Shown piece after piece: positions 34,534-42,292 of a DNA stretch of 64,000 nt. The translations under genes were made by a program, and so were the position numbers. The number at the start of each line of letters is the position of its first letter. Within the stretch, counting starts at the first letter, position 1. The notes beneath the pieces were generated by a model. It saw nothing but the letters and a program-made list of their open reading frames with translations. It ran no database searches and was not told the origin of the DNA. The stretch comes from Candidatus Kuenenia stuttgartensis (lineage in GTDB: Bacteria > Planctomycetota > Planctomycetia > Planctomycetales > Planctomycetaceae): contig CAMDRI010000001.1 of NCBI GenBank assembly GCA_945906725.1, positions 17,789-81,788 on the forward strand, written 5' to 3'.

Positions 34534-35595
34534 CTACAGGATTTCCAGCGACGGCATTGGTGCATCGACAATCACACGCTTCGCAATTTGCATTGCGATG
34601 TTCTCGGTAATGCGCAGCAGGTGCGGTTTTACGGGATTGTCGTCTTCGAACAGTGAGGCAATTTGACCGTCGTCGCCGCGCACGCGAATCGTCACATCGA
34701 TGGGGATTTCGCCGAGGAATGGCAGTCCGAGTTCTGCGGCTTTGGCTTGCGCGCCACCGCGTCCAAAGATGTCGCCCGACATGTTCTCGACGATGCCGAG
34801 CACGGGGATTTTGACTTGATCGAACATGCTGATCGCCTTGACGGCATCGAGCAGCGCAACCTTCTGCGGCGTGCAAACCACAACTGCTCCAGCTAAACCG
34901 AGCAGTTGCGAGAGCGTCAATGACACGTCTCCCGTTCCCGGCGGCAAGTCTATGATGAGGTAGTCGAGTTCACCCCAATCGGTTTCTTGCAGGAACTGCG
35001 TGAGTAGCTTGTGCAGCATCGGGCCGCGCCAGATGACCGCCTGGTTCTCGCGGATCAGAAAGCCGATCGAGAGGACTTTCATTCCGTCGGCGTCGATCGG
35101 TTCCAGACGCTGAACCTTCTGCCCGTTGGGAAGTTCAACCTCGCGAACGATCGGCGTCCCCTTCGCGCCGGTGAGCAACGGAATGCTCGGCCCGTAAACG
35201 TCGGCGTCGAGCAGTCCGACTTTCGCTCCGAAATGTTTCAGGCCGTAGGCCAGAGATGCCGCCGTTGTGCTCTTGCCGACACCACCTTTGCCGCTTCCGA
35301 CCGCGACGACGTTCTTGATGCGCAGCCCGATCTTCCCACCGGTTTCGCGGCCGAGCACTTGCCACGAGTACGTGACGTCGACCCTGCGACCGCCGGTTGA
35401 ACTGCCCAGCGCGCTGGCGATCAAGTTACCAATGCGTTCTCGCTTCGGGTAGGCCGGGGTTGGGAGTTGCACTTCGATCTTGATGGCATCGGCCGTCGTC
35501 TGCACGGACCGGATCAGGCCCAGTCGATCGAAAGAGATTTCAAGTTCAGGATCAGTGAGTTGCCCGAGTTTCGAGCGGATTTCAGCGTCTGTCAT
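34534..35595 (-). CDS. Mrp/NBP35-family iron-sulfur carrier ATPase lacking CxxC
   Basis: 353 aa. An N-terminal DUF59/MIP18-like domain (residues 1-85) is followed by a P-loop domain with VGSGKGGVGKSTTAASLAYGL, DADVYGPSIPLL and DLPPGTGDVSLTL. The usual VENMSxF.CPxCG loop that binds the bridging cluster is reduced to VENMSGDIFGRGG, so the CxxC is absent. Family members load Fe-S clusters; a member without CxxC may use another ligand set or another role. A solo gene beside a REP-like element. Confidence 0.9.
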   Translation of the reverse strand: MTDAEIRSKLGQLTDPELEISFDRLGLIRSVQTTADAIKIEVQLPTPAYPKRERIGNLIASALGSSTGGRRVDVTYSWQVLGRETGGKIGLRIKNVVAVGSGKGGVGKSTTAASLAYGLKHFGAKVGLLDADVYGPSIPLLTGAKGTPIVREVELPNGQKVQRLEPIDADGMKVLSIGFLIRENQAVIWRGPMLHKLLTQFLQETDWGELDYLIIDLPPGTGDVSLTLSQLLGLAGAVVVCTPQKVALLDAVKAISMFDQVKIPVLGIVENMSGDIFGRGGAQAKAAELGLPFLGEIPIDVTIRVRGDDGQIASLFEDDNPVKPHLLRITENIAMQIAKRVIVDAPMPSLEIL

Positions 35596-35703
35596 GGTCT
35601 CATTACTGGCAAGTTTCGAGGAATGGTTTGGGGGCTTTGAGTTGTAGCGGCCTCACCGACGACGAACAACAAGCACCATTTTGTCACACGGGTCCAATCA
35701 CGC

Positions 35704-35815
35704 CCTTCTCCCCCCGGGAGAAGGTGGCCGAAGGCCGGATGAGGGACTCCATGAGAATGAAAGTCTCCGTGATGTTCGGATCCCTCATCCCGGCCCTCTC
35801 TCAAAGGGAGAGGGA
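35704..35815. repeat. REP-like compound palindrome
   Basis: An outer pair GGCCGGATGAGGGA / TCCCTCATCCCGGCC surrounds a 34-nt spacer and is flanked by two GC hairpins (CTTCTCCC-CCC-GGGAGAAG and CCCTCTC-TCAAA-GGGAGAGGG). The layout is that of a BIME/REP element common in GC-rich genomes. The CCCTCTCxxAAAGGGAGAGGG half recurs inside eutB (41616-41636). Confidence 0.9.
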
Positions 35816-35837
35816 GAAAGCCAAGCCAAAAGACCGG

Positions 35838-36215
35838 TCACTCCGATTTTAAAAACAGTCGTCTGCATGCCCGCGAGAGTTGCTCACCGGACACATCGCC
35901 GACCAAGACTTCGCGCACCCCGACGTCGCGCAGAGTCCATTCCAGATCACCCACGTCCGGAGGACACAGCGCGATCACCGACGGGACTTTCGGCGGCATG
36001 ACCAGTTTGCTCAGCCATTGCAGGCATTCCGCCGGGTCTTCCGGCAGGTCGAAGACCAGGACATCCGCCATCGGAGGAAACGCGAACGCCGAGAATTCGC
36101 TCAAGCTCCGGCAACCACGCACACGCACCGATTCGTTTCGGAACTGGCGTTGCAACTCAGGCTCCCAGCGAGGCCGAGACTCAAACACCACAATCGTCCG
36201 CACAGAATTGGACAC
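35838..36215 (-). CDS. Small receiver-like protein, unknown
   Basis: 125 aa with GTG start. RTIVVFESRPRWEPELQRQF ... ADVLVFDLPEDPAECLQWLSKL ... PSVIALCPPDVGDLEWTLRDVGVREVLVGDVSGEQL follows the beta-alpha order of a response-regulator receiver domain. The D in VFDLP could be the phospho-acceptor position, but the acidic pocket and the conserved Lys are not convincing. Probably a degenerate receiver. Lies 30 nt downstream of the repeated-motif protein, likely cotranscribed. Confidence 0.65.
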   Translation of the reverse strand: MSNSVRTIVVFESRPRWEPELQRQFRNESVRVRGCRSLSEFSAFAFPPMADVLVFDLPEDPAECLQWLSKLVMPPKVPSVIALCPPDVGDLEWTLRDVGVREVLVGDVSGEQLSRACRRLFLKSE

Positions 36216-36245
36216 GGCAGGCTCGTTGGCGATGAAACTCCGCCG

Positions 36246-36962
36246 CTACTTGTTGCCCTTGAACGCACCCTGCATGCGGACCAATTCGAGCGGTGACAGT
36301 TTTTTACCGTCGGCCACCGTGGGTGCCGCCGGCTTCGGCACTTCGGCTGCCGGGGCAGACTCAGCAGCAGCAGGAGCGGCCGACGCTTGAGGTGCCTCCC
36401 CCGATTTTGCGGCTTGCTGCTGGCGGATCATTTCAATCGGCGACAATTTCTTGCCTTCGCCACTGGCCGTGGGAGTTGGAGCGGCAGCCGGATTGCTCGC
36501 AGCTCCACTCGCTTTGGCCGCACTCTGCTGACGAACCAAATCCAGAGGGCTGAGCTTCGCTCCACCAGTCGCCGGTGCGGATGCCGGCTTCGCACCGGCC
36601 GCACCTTGCTTGCGGATCAAATCCAGCGGACTGGCTTTCTTTTCGGTCGCGGTCGCGGTCGCGTCGGGCTTCGCGGCCGGAGCGGACTTCGCGACTGGCG
36701 ATTCTTTCGCCGGCTTCTCTTCGGCTTTTTTCTTCGGGGTTGGAGCGTCTATCACCGTCAAATACGCAGGATCAATGTCGTACCAGGCAATGTCCGCCGG
36801 GCCGTCGAATAACACGAGTGCTCGGCAACTCATGTTGACCGTCTTGACGACGCCGGTCAGCCCATCGAAGCGGCGGAGCTCCGCCACTCCCGGTTTCACG
36901 ACGACATACTTGTCGGTGTACTGCTTCTTCAGCAACTCGGCTTGTTCAAATCGAGCAGACAT
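36246..36962 (-). CDS. Protein with N-terminal beta domain and four SPLDLIRxQ motifs
   Basis: 238 aa. Residues 10-75 look like a small beta-barrel (YVVVKPGVAELRRFDGLTGVVKTVNMSCRALVLFD). The rest is Lys/Ala/Pro linker with four spaced motifs: ASPLDLIRKQGA, LSPLDLVRQQSA, LSPIEMIRQQQA, LSPLELVRMQGA. No signal or membrane helix, so cytoplasmic. The beads-on-a-string design parallels the N-terminus of the Rieske protein. No recognised family; a scaffold presenting short helices is the natural reading. Confidence 0.7.
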   Translation of the reverse strand: MSARFEQAELLKKQYTDKYVVVKPGVAELRRFDGLTGVVKTVNMSCRALVLFDGPADIAWYDIDPAYLTVIDAPTPKKKAEEKPAKESPVAKSAPAAKPDATATATEKKASPLDLIRKQGAAGAKPASAPATGGAKLSPLDLVRQQSAAKASGAASNPAAAPTPTASGEGKKLSPIEMIRQQQAAKSGEAPQASAAPAAAESAPAAEVPKPAAPTVADGKKLSPLELVRMQGAFKGNK

Positions 36963-37050
36963 GGCGTGGCAGCGTTCTCTTTGAAAGCGATTGGAAAATC
37001 GAAAGAGCAGATATTACTGAGGCAATCGGCGGATGAAAACCAATCGTAAC

Positions 37051-37866
37051 TCACGGCTTTTGCTTCTCGGCCAGCCGTTCGAAGTGCAACCGGCCGACGT
37101 GCCACATGTAATTCGGGCCGTAGCTGGCGGTGCGTCCCCAACGGTTGGCGGTCGCGGCTCGAAAGTGCGGCAATGCCTCCTTCGGACGCTTGAAGGCGTC
37201 ATGCCATAAACCGAGGTACAGCTCAATGTAAAACAATCGCTGCTCACGGACGTTCTGGGGCAACTTCGCATCGACCGACTTCAGCAGATCATCCGGCGTG
37301 AGTTCTGCCTCGAACAGCCGATAAATCGTCGGCATCGGTTCGCGGTCATCCTTTTTGTATTTGAGCAGTCCAGCTCGCGCCTTTTCGGTACCCAGGGTCG
37401 GAGCTTGAGCGATGTACCTCCACAATCCCGCTTCGCGATCGACATCGTCGGTGACGAAAAACTTGTCGAACTGAGTGGCCGATTTCTGCGGCTGCTCGGC
37501 ATAAAAGTACGCGATGCCGAGTCGCCAATGAGAGGCGTCGAGCGCCTGGTCCAGCTCACTCATGCGTTCGTAGTCGCGAACCGACTTGGCGAATTCTCCT
37601 CGAAAGAAGTGCAAATCACCTCGCTTGGAAAGCAGCGACACGCTGTCGGGCATTGCATCAAGATTTTTTGACAGGTCGGCCAGATCGTCAGCCCATTGCT
37701 TGCGCAACTTGGCCTGGTCATCTGCACTGAGCGGATGCTGGCGAGCATCGCTGCTGTCAACTTTCGGCTCATCCGCAGTCACGGCCGGCGTGTGTGCGAG
37801 TTGTCCGAGAGAAGCCAACAGAATGATCGCGTCTCGTACCCAAAAAACGGTCCTGCGTGTCTTCAT
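37051..37866 (-). CDS. Secreted TPR-type protein
   Basis: 271 aa with a signal peptide (VRDAIILLASLGQLAHTPAVTA) and TPR-like helical pairs (LLSKRGDLHFFRGEFAKSVRDYERMSELDQ; ASHWRLGIAYFYAEQPQKSATQFDKFF; LYLGLWHDAFKRPKEALPHFRAATANRWG). It resembles NlpI-style periplasmic TPR proteins in length and layout. No catalytic motif; presumably protein-protein interaction. First gene of a three-gene minus-strand group. Confidence 0.75.
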   Translation of the reverse strand: MKTRRTVFWVRDAIILLASLGQLAHTPAVTADEPKVDSSDARQHPLSADDQAKLRKQWADDLADLSKNLDAMPDSVSLLSKRGDLHFFRGEFAKSVRDYERMSELDQALDASHWRLGIAYFYAEQPQKSATQFDKFFVTDDVDREAGLWRYIAQAPTLGTEKARAGLLKYKKDDREPMPTIYRLFEAELTPDDLLKSVDAKLPQNVREQRLFYIELYLGLWHDAFKRPKEALPHFRAATANRWGRTASYGPNYMWHVGRLHFERLAEKQKP

Positions 37867-37892
37867 TTACTTGCTCCCTGATTGGCAACGAG

Positions 37893-38849
37893 TCAGATTT
37901 CGATCTGCATCACGGAACTCAATTGGCGATCCGGCTGGAGTTCGCGCGAGTGTCTCGGCTCAATGAAAACCAGCCCCCAAGCAATCAGCACTCCTGCCAA
38001 CAGCACGAGCGACAATTGCAAACGGTCGTGATGGTGAAATTGGATTTCCGGCAACAAGTCGCTGAGCGAGATGCAGAGAAAGACTCCTGCCGAAACAGCC
38101 AGCGCGGCTCCGAGGAAAGTGCCGTTCGCGGACAGCACGCTTTCCACCGCGAAAAACAAAATCACTCCGATGGGACACATCGCCGCGAACGCCATATTCG
38201 CCGCCATCCTGGAGCGGCGCGACCAACCCGACGAAGCCATCAACGTCGTAATCGACATCGCATCCAACGGCTTGTGCAGCGCGATTGCCATAAACGTCGC
38301 GACCCCCGCAACCCAAGTCGTCCCGCCCAGCGACATCTCGCTCTGCACGCTCGCAGCCAACGCCATGCCGTCGATTAACGTGTGAACCGTCAACCCAAAG
38401 CCGATCCCCGCCCAGCTCAGATTGTGCGCTGCGGGGGGGTCAACTCCGTGGCTCACATGACTGTGAGTTCCATCGTGATCGTGGTGATGGCCGTGATCGT
38501 GGACCAGACAGCCGGAATGTTCGCTTTCGGCGTTGCTGCCGGGTGCTTGCGCATCGTCTGGTTCGAGGGATGCGTGCTGGTGGAAATGAAACGCACGGAT
38601 CAGGAAGAACATTCCCAGCAGGCCCGCCATCAGCCAGCTCGCGGCGGCGTGAACGTCATAGTTCAGCTTCTCGGTCGCGTGCGGCCACAAGTGAAAGACA
38701 CCGACTCCCAACATCAATCCGGCCACAAAACTCATCAACAGATGCAACGCCCGATGAGTAAACCGCATCATCGCCGGAGCCAACCCGCCAGCCAGCGACG
38801 CCGCCATGATTAGCACGGAATAAAACGCCAAGTGAAATACCAGAGCCAT
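37893..38849 (-). CDS. ZIP family divalent-metal transporter
   Basis: 318 aa from ATG 38849, 6 nt after GAGG (the ORF track adds 16 residues). Eight predicted helices, a His-rich cytoplasmic loop (HDHGHHHDHDGTHSHVSHG) between helices III and IV, and the metal-site helices GFGLTVHTLIDGMALAASV and VATFMAIALHKPLDAMSIT. ZIP proteins import zinc or related metals. 26 nt separate it from the TPR gene downstream. Metal specificity cannot be read from sequence. Confidence 0.9.
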   Translation of the reverse strand: MALVFHLAFYSVLIMAASLAGGLAPAMMRFTHRALHLLMSFVAGLMLGVGVFHLWPHATEKLNYDVHAAASWLMAGLLGMFFLIRAFHFHQHASLEPDDAQAPGSNAESEHSGCLVHDHGHHHDHDGTHSHVSHGVDPPAAHNLSWAGIGFGLTVHTLIDGMALAASVQSEMSLGGTTWVAGVATFMAIALHKPLDAMSITTLMASSGWSRRSRMAANMAFAAMCPIGVILFFAVESVLSANGTFLGAALAVSAGVFLCISLSDLLPEIQFHHHDRLQLSLVLLAGVLIAWGLVFIEPRHSRELQPDRQLSSVMQIEI

Positions 38850-39070
38850 CGTCGCCTCGCACGCCCTGCAAAAGCGACGCATCTTCCGGGGCAACACGCT
38901 CGATTTCCAGCGACCTCACGAATTTACCGTAGGCAGCCTTTCCGGTTCATCGGGAACTTTGGGGGAATCGTTAATTAAGGCCTTTTTTAGGGTGGTGTCA
39001 AAACTCGTGAGGTGGATGTGTTGAGGCATGGCCCCGATGTCCAAATGGTTGATTTGCCGTCCGTTTTTCG

Positions 39071-39207
39071 GATCAAATGCGGTGCTGAGGGAAACGGAGG
39101 CAGGCTCTGCTGGGAAGCAACCTGCCATGGGATATCTTGGTCTCCGATTCGCCAATGGCGTGTCAGGCCCTTGCCGAGACGACTCGACAAGGGCCGTTTG
39201 CTTTCTC
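39071..39207 (+). ncRNA. Candidate structured small RNA
   Basis: Within about 140 nt there is a hairpin GGCAGG-CTC-TGCT-GGGA-AGCA-A-CCTGCC (39099-39126) with a GNRA tetraloop and a small internal loop, then a 12-bp terminator-type hairpin. The 5' boundary and the promoter were not identified. No Rfam family is recognised; SRP RNA and a cobalamin riboswitch were considered and rejected. Confidence 0.35.
39166..39207 (+). terminator. Terminator-like hairpin
   Basis: GGCCCTTG-C-CGAG-ACGA-CTCG-A-CAAGGGCC makes 12 pairs with one C.A mismatch and a 4-nt loop, followed by GTTTGCTTTCT. There is no annotated plus-strand gene just upstream, which is why a small RNA is suspected. Confidence 0.6.
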
Positions 39208-39412
39208 GGCACATTGGACCTCGCAGCCATGCCTCACAAAATCCACGACCATTTCAGACAGAATCCACTTTCATAACACCAGCCCCAGAGGTTCCCGTTG
39301 AACCCTTTTTCGTCACGGTTTGATACGTTGTACGCAGTACGGCGCGTCGCACGGTTTGCAGGCGAGGGCCTGCGACGACCGGAATCTCGCACTGCACTTG
39401 AACCGGTACAGC

Positions 39413-39538
39413 TCAAGGACAGTGATCGACGTATGCGGAATCCTGAACGATGAAGCTGGGGAATCCGAACTCGTCTGAATAGGCAGTCGTGCCGAGGGCC
39501 AAAACGGGAATCAAGGCGAGTGCAAACAGGCGTTTCAT
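39413..39538 (-). CDS. 41-residue exported peptide (missed by the ORF track)
   Basis: ATG 39538 follows GCAGGGGATTGTC, a good ribosome site, and encodes a clean signal peptide (MKRLFALALIPVLALGTTAY) followed by about 20 residues (SDEFGFPSFIVQDSAYVDHC plus Pro) and TGA. It is well below the ORF-track cutoff. The mature peptide is acidic and aromatic with a single Cys near the C-terminus. Function unknown. Confidence 0.6.
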   Translation of the reverse strand: MKRLFALALIPVLALGTTAYSDEFGFPSFIVQDSAYVDHCP

Positions 39539-39653
39539 GACAATCCCCTGCTTTTGAAGTCAATCAAGCTGAGGGCGGCGAATCAGGGGCGGCGGCTTCT
39601 AGACATCGACGCAGTCTTCCTATTTTCGCATCAACATCAGAGTGAACAAGGCG

Positions 39654-40709
39654 ATGGAAAAAGTCCAGTATTCTCCTGAAAAACTCACGACTCTGGTTCG
39701 CGAACTTTTTCAGGCCGCAGGTGTCGAGGGGGCTGAAGCCAACGAAATCGCGACGAGTTTGGTCGAGTCCAACCTTTGCGGGCACGAATCTCATGGCGTG
39801 CTCCGCGTGGCGGATTACCTCGAAGGATTGCGAACCGGCGAGCTGTGTGGCGGGGTCGAGTGGCAGGTGCTGACTGAAACTCCGGCCGTCCTGGTGGCTG
39901 ATGGTCGACGCGGTTTCGGACAAGTATTGGCTCGCAGATTGGTCGTCTCCCTGGCGGAGAAGTGCCGACCGCTGGGGATCGCGTGTGGCACTTTGAAAAA
40001 CTGTGGCCACGTCGGTCGGCTGGCGGAATGGGTGGAGCTGGCGGCTCGACTCGGCTTAGCGGCGATGATGTCAGTGAATGACAACGGGGTGCTGAAGTGT
40101 GTCGCTCCTCCGGGAGGACTCGAGGCGCGGATCAGCACGAACCCACTCGGACTCGCGGTGCCGACCAGTGGTGAACCACTGGTGCTCGACCTTTCGACCA
40201 GCGTTGTGGCGAATGGCAAAGTCAAAGCCAAACTGCTGGCGGGTGAGCCGTGTCCCTCCGGATGGCTGCAAGACGCGAAGGGAAATCCAACGACCGACCC
40301 AGCCGACCGGTTCAGCGAGAATCCAGGCACGCTGCTGCCGTTGGGGGGTGTTGCTCACGGCTACAAAGGCTTCGGCTTGGGACTACTGTTGGATGTGCTG
40401 GTGGGCGGACTGTCGGGAGGTTGGTGCCCTCCGGCCGATCCTTCCGAGACGGGGACCAATAACGTGTTGATGATCCTGTGGGACTCCGCACGATTCGCGG
40501 GCACACCGCATTTCCTCGGCGAGGCGGACAAACTGATCGACTACGTTCGCTCGACGCCCCGCAAGCCGGGAGTCGATCAGATCACGTTGCCCGGTGATCG
40601 CAGCGCGGCGATCCGTCGCGAACGACTTGCGAATGGGATTCCGCTCGACGCCGGAACCTGGAAGATATTGTGTAGCGCGGCGAAAAAACTGAGTGTCGCG
40701 CTGCCATGA
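39654..40709 (+). CDS. Ldh2/YlbC-type NAD(P)-dependent oxidoreductase (malate/L-lactate dehydrogenase family)
   Basis: 351 aa from ATG 39654; GTG 39642 is an alternative. Family signatures: ESNLCGHESHGVLRVADYL, LKNCGHVGRLAEWVELAARLGL, STNPLGLAVPT and GVAHGYKGFGLGLLLDVLVGGLSG. Members reduce 2-oxoacids or act on ureidoglycolate and similar 2-hydroxyacids with NAD(P)H. Substrate is not predictable here. It lies 19 nt before eutB, so the two may act in one pathway. Confidence 0.9.
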   Translation: MEKVQYSPEKLTTLVRELFQAAGVEGAEANEIATSLVESNLCGHESHGVLRVADYLEGLRTGELCGGVEWQVLTETPAVLVADGRRGFGQVLARRLVVSLAEKCRPLGIACGTLKNCGHVGRLAEWVELAARLGLAAMMSVNDNGVLKCVAPPGGLEARISTNPLGLAVPTSGEPLVLDLSTSVVANGKVKAKLLAGEPCPSGWLQDAKGNPTTDPADRFSENPGTLLPLGGVAHGYKGFGLGLLLDVLVGGLSGGWCPPADPSETGTNNVLMILWDSARFAGTPHFLGEADKLIDYVRSTPRKPGVDQITLPGDRSAAIRRERLANGIPLDAGTWKILCSAAKKLSVALP

Positions 40710-40728
40710 CTTCGTGGGAGAATTTCCA

Positions 40729-42234
40729 ATGCCGTACCACGCGACGATTCGCAATGAGTCGTTCACCTTCGCCGACCTGCGCGAGTTGCTCGCGAAGGCG
40801 AACGAAGTGAAGTCGGGCGATCAACTCACCGGTTTGGCGGCTTCGAGCGCTCGGGAACGTGTCGCGGCGAAATGGGCGCTTGCCGACGTGACACTCGGCG
40901 AGATCGTCGCCAATCCGCTGATTGATCCGGATCACGACGACGTCTCGCGGATGATCCTCGACACTCAGGATCGAACAGCGTTCGAGGAACTCCGCTCACT
41001 GACGGTCGGTGAGTTTCGTGAGTTGCTGCTGTCTGAGCGTGCCGACGAAGCGACGTTGCGGCAATTGCGTTGGGCAATCACTCCAGAAATTGCGGCCGCC
41101 GTCGCGAAGTTGATGAGCAATCAAGACCTCGTGCTCGTGGCGGCGAAGTTTCGCAATGTGACGCGCTGCCGCAACACGCTGGGTGAACGTGGCGTGTTGG
41201 CGATTCGCGTGCAGCCGAATCATCCCAGCGACGACCTGCGCGGGATCGTGCTTTCCGCTTTAGATGGCCTGTTGTTCGGCTGCGGCGACGCGGTGATCGG
41301 CGTCAATCCGGCGGCCGAATCGGTCGAGAGTGTCGCCGCCATCGAACACACGTTGCAGCGGTTGATCGAAGTGCTGGGCGTGCCGACACAATCGTGTTGT
41401 CTCGCGCACATCAGCACTCAGTTGGCAGCGTTAGATTGTGGTGCTCCGATTGATTTGCTGTTTCAGTCAATCGCGGGCACGCAAGCGGCGAATGAATCTT
41501 TCGGTGTGACGCTGGCAATGCTGCGCGAGGGACGCGAGCGAGTAATCGAGCATCATGCGGTTCGCGGGCTAAACATCGCGAGCGAACGTCAAATGAATCG
41601 AGACTCGCACCCCGGCCCTCTCCCAAAGGGAGAGGGAGTAAGTCAGCCTCGCCCCTCGCTCCCCGTCACTCGCCCCTCGTCCCACAACGTCATGTATTTC
41701 GAGACGGGGCAGGGGAGCGCGCTCTCGGCGGAGGCTCATCACGGCGTCGATCAACTCACACTGGAGGCGCGGGCCTACGGAGTCGCTCGCGTGTTCGAGC
41801 CGTTCCTGGTCAACAGCGTGGTCGGGTTCATCGGGCCGGAGTACCTCGCCAACGAGCGGCAGATCATTCGAGCAGGACTCGAAGATCACTTCATGGGCAA
41901 GCTGCTGGGACTGCCGATGGGCTGCGATGTCTGCTACACGAATCATGCGGACGCGGATCAGAATTCGGCGGACAACTTGCTGATGCTGCTGACAGCGGCG
42001 GGCTGCAACTATTTCATGGGCGTCCCCTGCTCGGACGACGTGATGCTGAATTACCAATCGACCAGCTACCACGACGCGGCGGCGATGCGCGGACTGTTCG
42101 GCCTGCGACCAGCTCCGGAGTTTGAAGCCTGGCTGCAAGCGACCGGCGTGTTCGATGGTTCGCAGTTGGCAATCACCGGCGACGAGCCGCGACAACGATT
42201 GATTGCGCAGTTGGATCGCGTGCTGCACAGGTGA
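40729..42234 (+). CDS. eutB: Ethanolamine ammonia-lyase large subunit EutB with an in-frame inserted segment
   Basis: 501 aa from ATG 40729, against about 453 in Escherichia coli. Hallmarks are all present: FGVTLAMLREGRERV, YFETGQGSALSAEAHHGVDQLTLEARAYG, NSVVGFIGPEYL, RQIIRAGLEDHFMGKLLGLPMGCDVCYTNHADADQNS and SDDVMLNYQSTSYHD. Between the first two lies about 37 aa foreign to the family (MNRDSHPGPLPKGEG...), encoded by a palindromic repeat. The enzyme cleaves ethanolamine to acetaldehyde and ammonia with adenosylcobalamin, normally with EutC; no eutC is in the window. Confidence 0.95.
   Translation: MPYHATIRNESFTFADLRELLAKANEVKSGDQLTGLAASSARERVAAKWALADVTLGEIVANPLIDPDHDDVSRMILDTQDRTAFEELRSLTVGEFRELLLSERADEATLRQLRWAITPEIAAAVAKLMSNQDLVLVAAKFRNVTRCRNTLGERGVLAIRVQPNHPSDDLRGIVLSALDGLLFGCGDAVIGVNPAAESVESVAAIEHTLQRLIEVLGVPTQSCCLAHISTQLAALDCGAPIDLLFQSIAGTQAANESFGVTLAMLREGRERVIEHHAVRGLNIASERQMNRDSHPGPLPKGEGVSQPRPSLPVTRPSSHNVMYFETGQGSALSAEAHHGVDQLTLEARAYGVARVFEPFLVNSVVGFIGPEYLANERQIIRAGLEDHFMGKLLGLPMGCDVCYTNHADADQNSADNLLMLLTAAGCNYFMGVPCSDDVMLNYQSTSYHDAAAMRGLFGLRPAPEFEAWLQATGVFDGSQLAITGDEPRQRLIAQLDRVLHR
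41601..41690. repeat. Palindromic repeat inserted in frame in eutB
   Basis: CCCTCTCCC-AAA-GGGAGAGGG (41616-41636) is a perfect hairpin preceded by CACCCCGG, and is followed by a CGCCCCTCG-type tandem run (41650-41685). The hairpin half matches the REP-like element at 35793-35815. The 16-nt ACTCGCCCCTCGTCCC recurs at 15 of 16 positions at the 3' end of the purine nucleoside phosphorylase gene. Confidence 0.85.
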
Positions 42235-42292
42235 CTCAACGATCCTCGTGACGCTCGCGAGCCAACTGCCGCGCGATGTACGAGCCGGCGTT

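Larger units (their letters stand above)
38850..39412. other. Gene-poor 563-nt interval
   Basis: ORFs here (38916-39230 minus, 39012-39323 plus) have no family resemblance and overlap strong RNA-like hairpins, so they are not called. The interval contains a GNRA-capped hairpin (39099-39126), a terminator-like hairpin (39166-39195) and a nested hairpin CGTCGC...GCAGGC-GAGG-GCCTGC...GACG (39345-39377). Confidence 0.6.

Noticed and set aside
39081-39126. SRP RNA or cobalamin riboswitch
   Set aside because: The GGCAGG...AGCA loop superficially resembles SRP and GGTGCTGAGGGAA resembles a B12 core, but the SRP tetraloop and the B12 box (AGYCMGGAGACCTGCC) are not present and spacing is wrong.
38916-39230. 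104-aa minus-strand ORF
   Set aside because: No ribosome site, and it overlaps the GNRA hairpin and terminator-like hairpin; translation has no family character.
39234-39563. 109-aa minus-strand ORF
   Set aside because: Different frame from the 41-residue exported peptide, which has a proper ribosome site and signal sequence.
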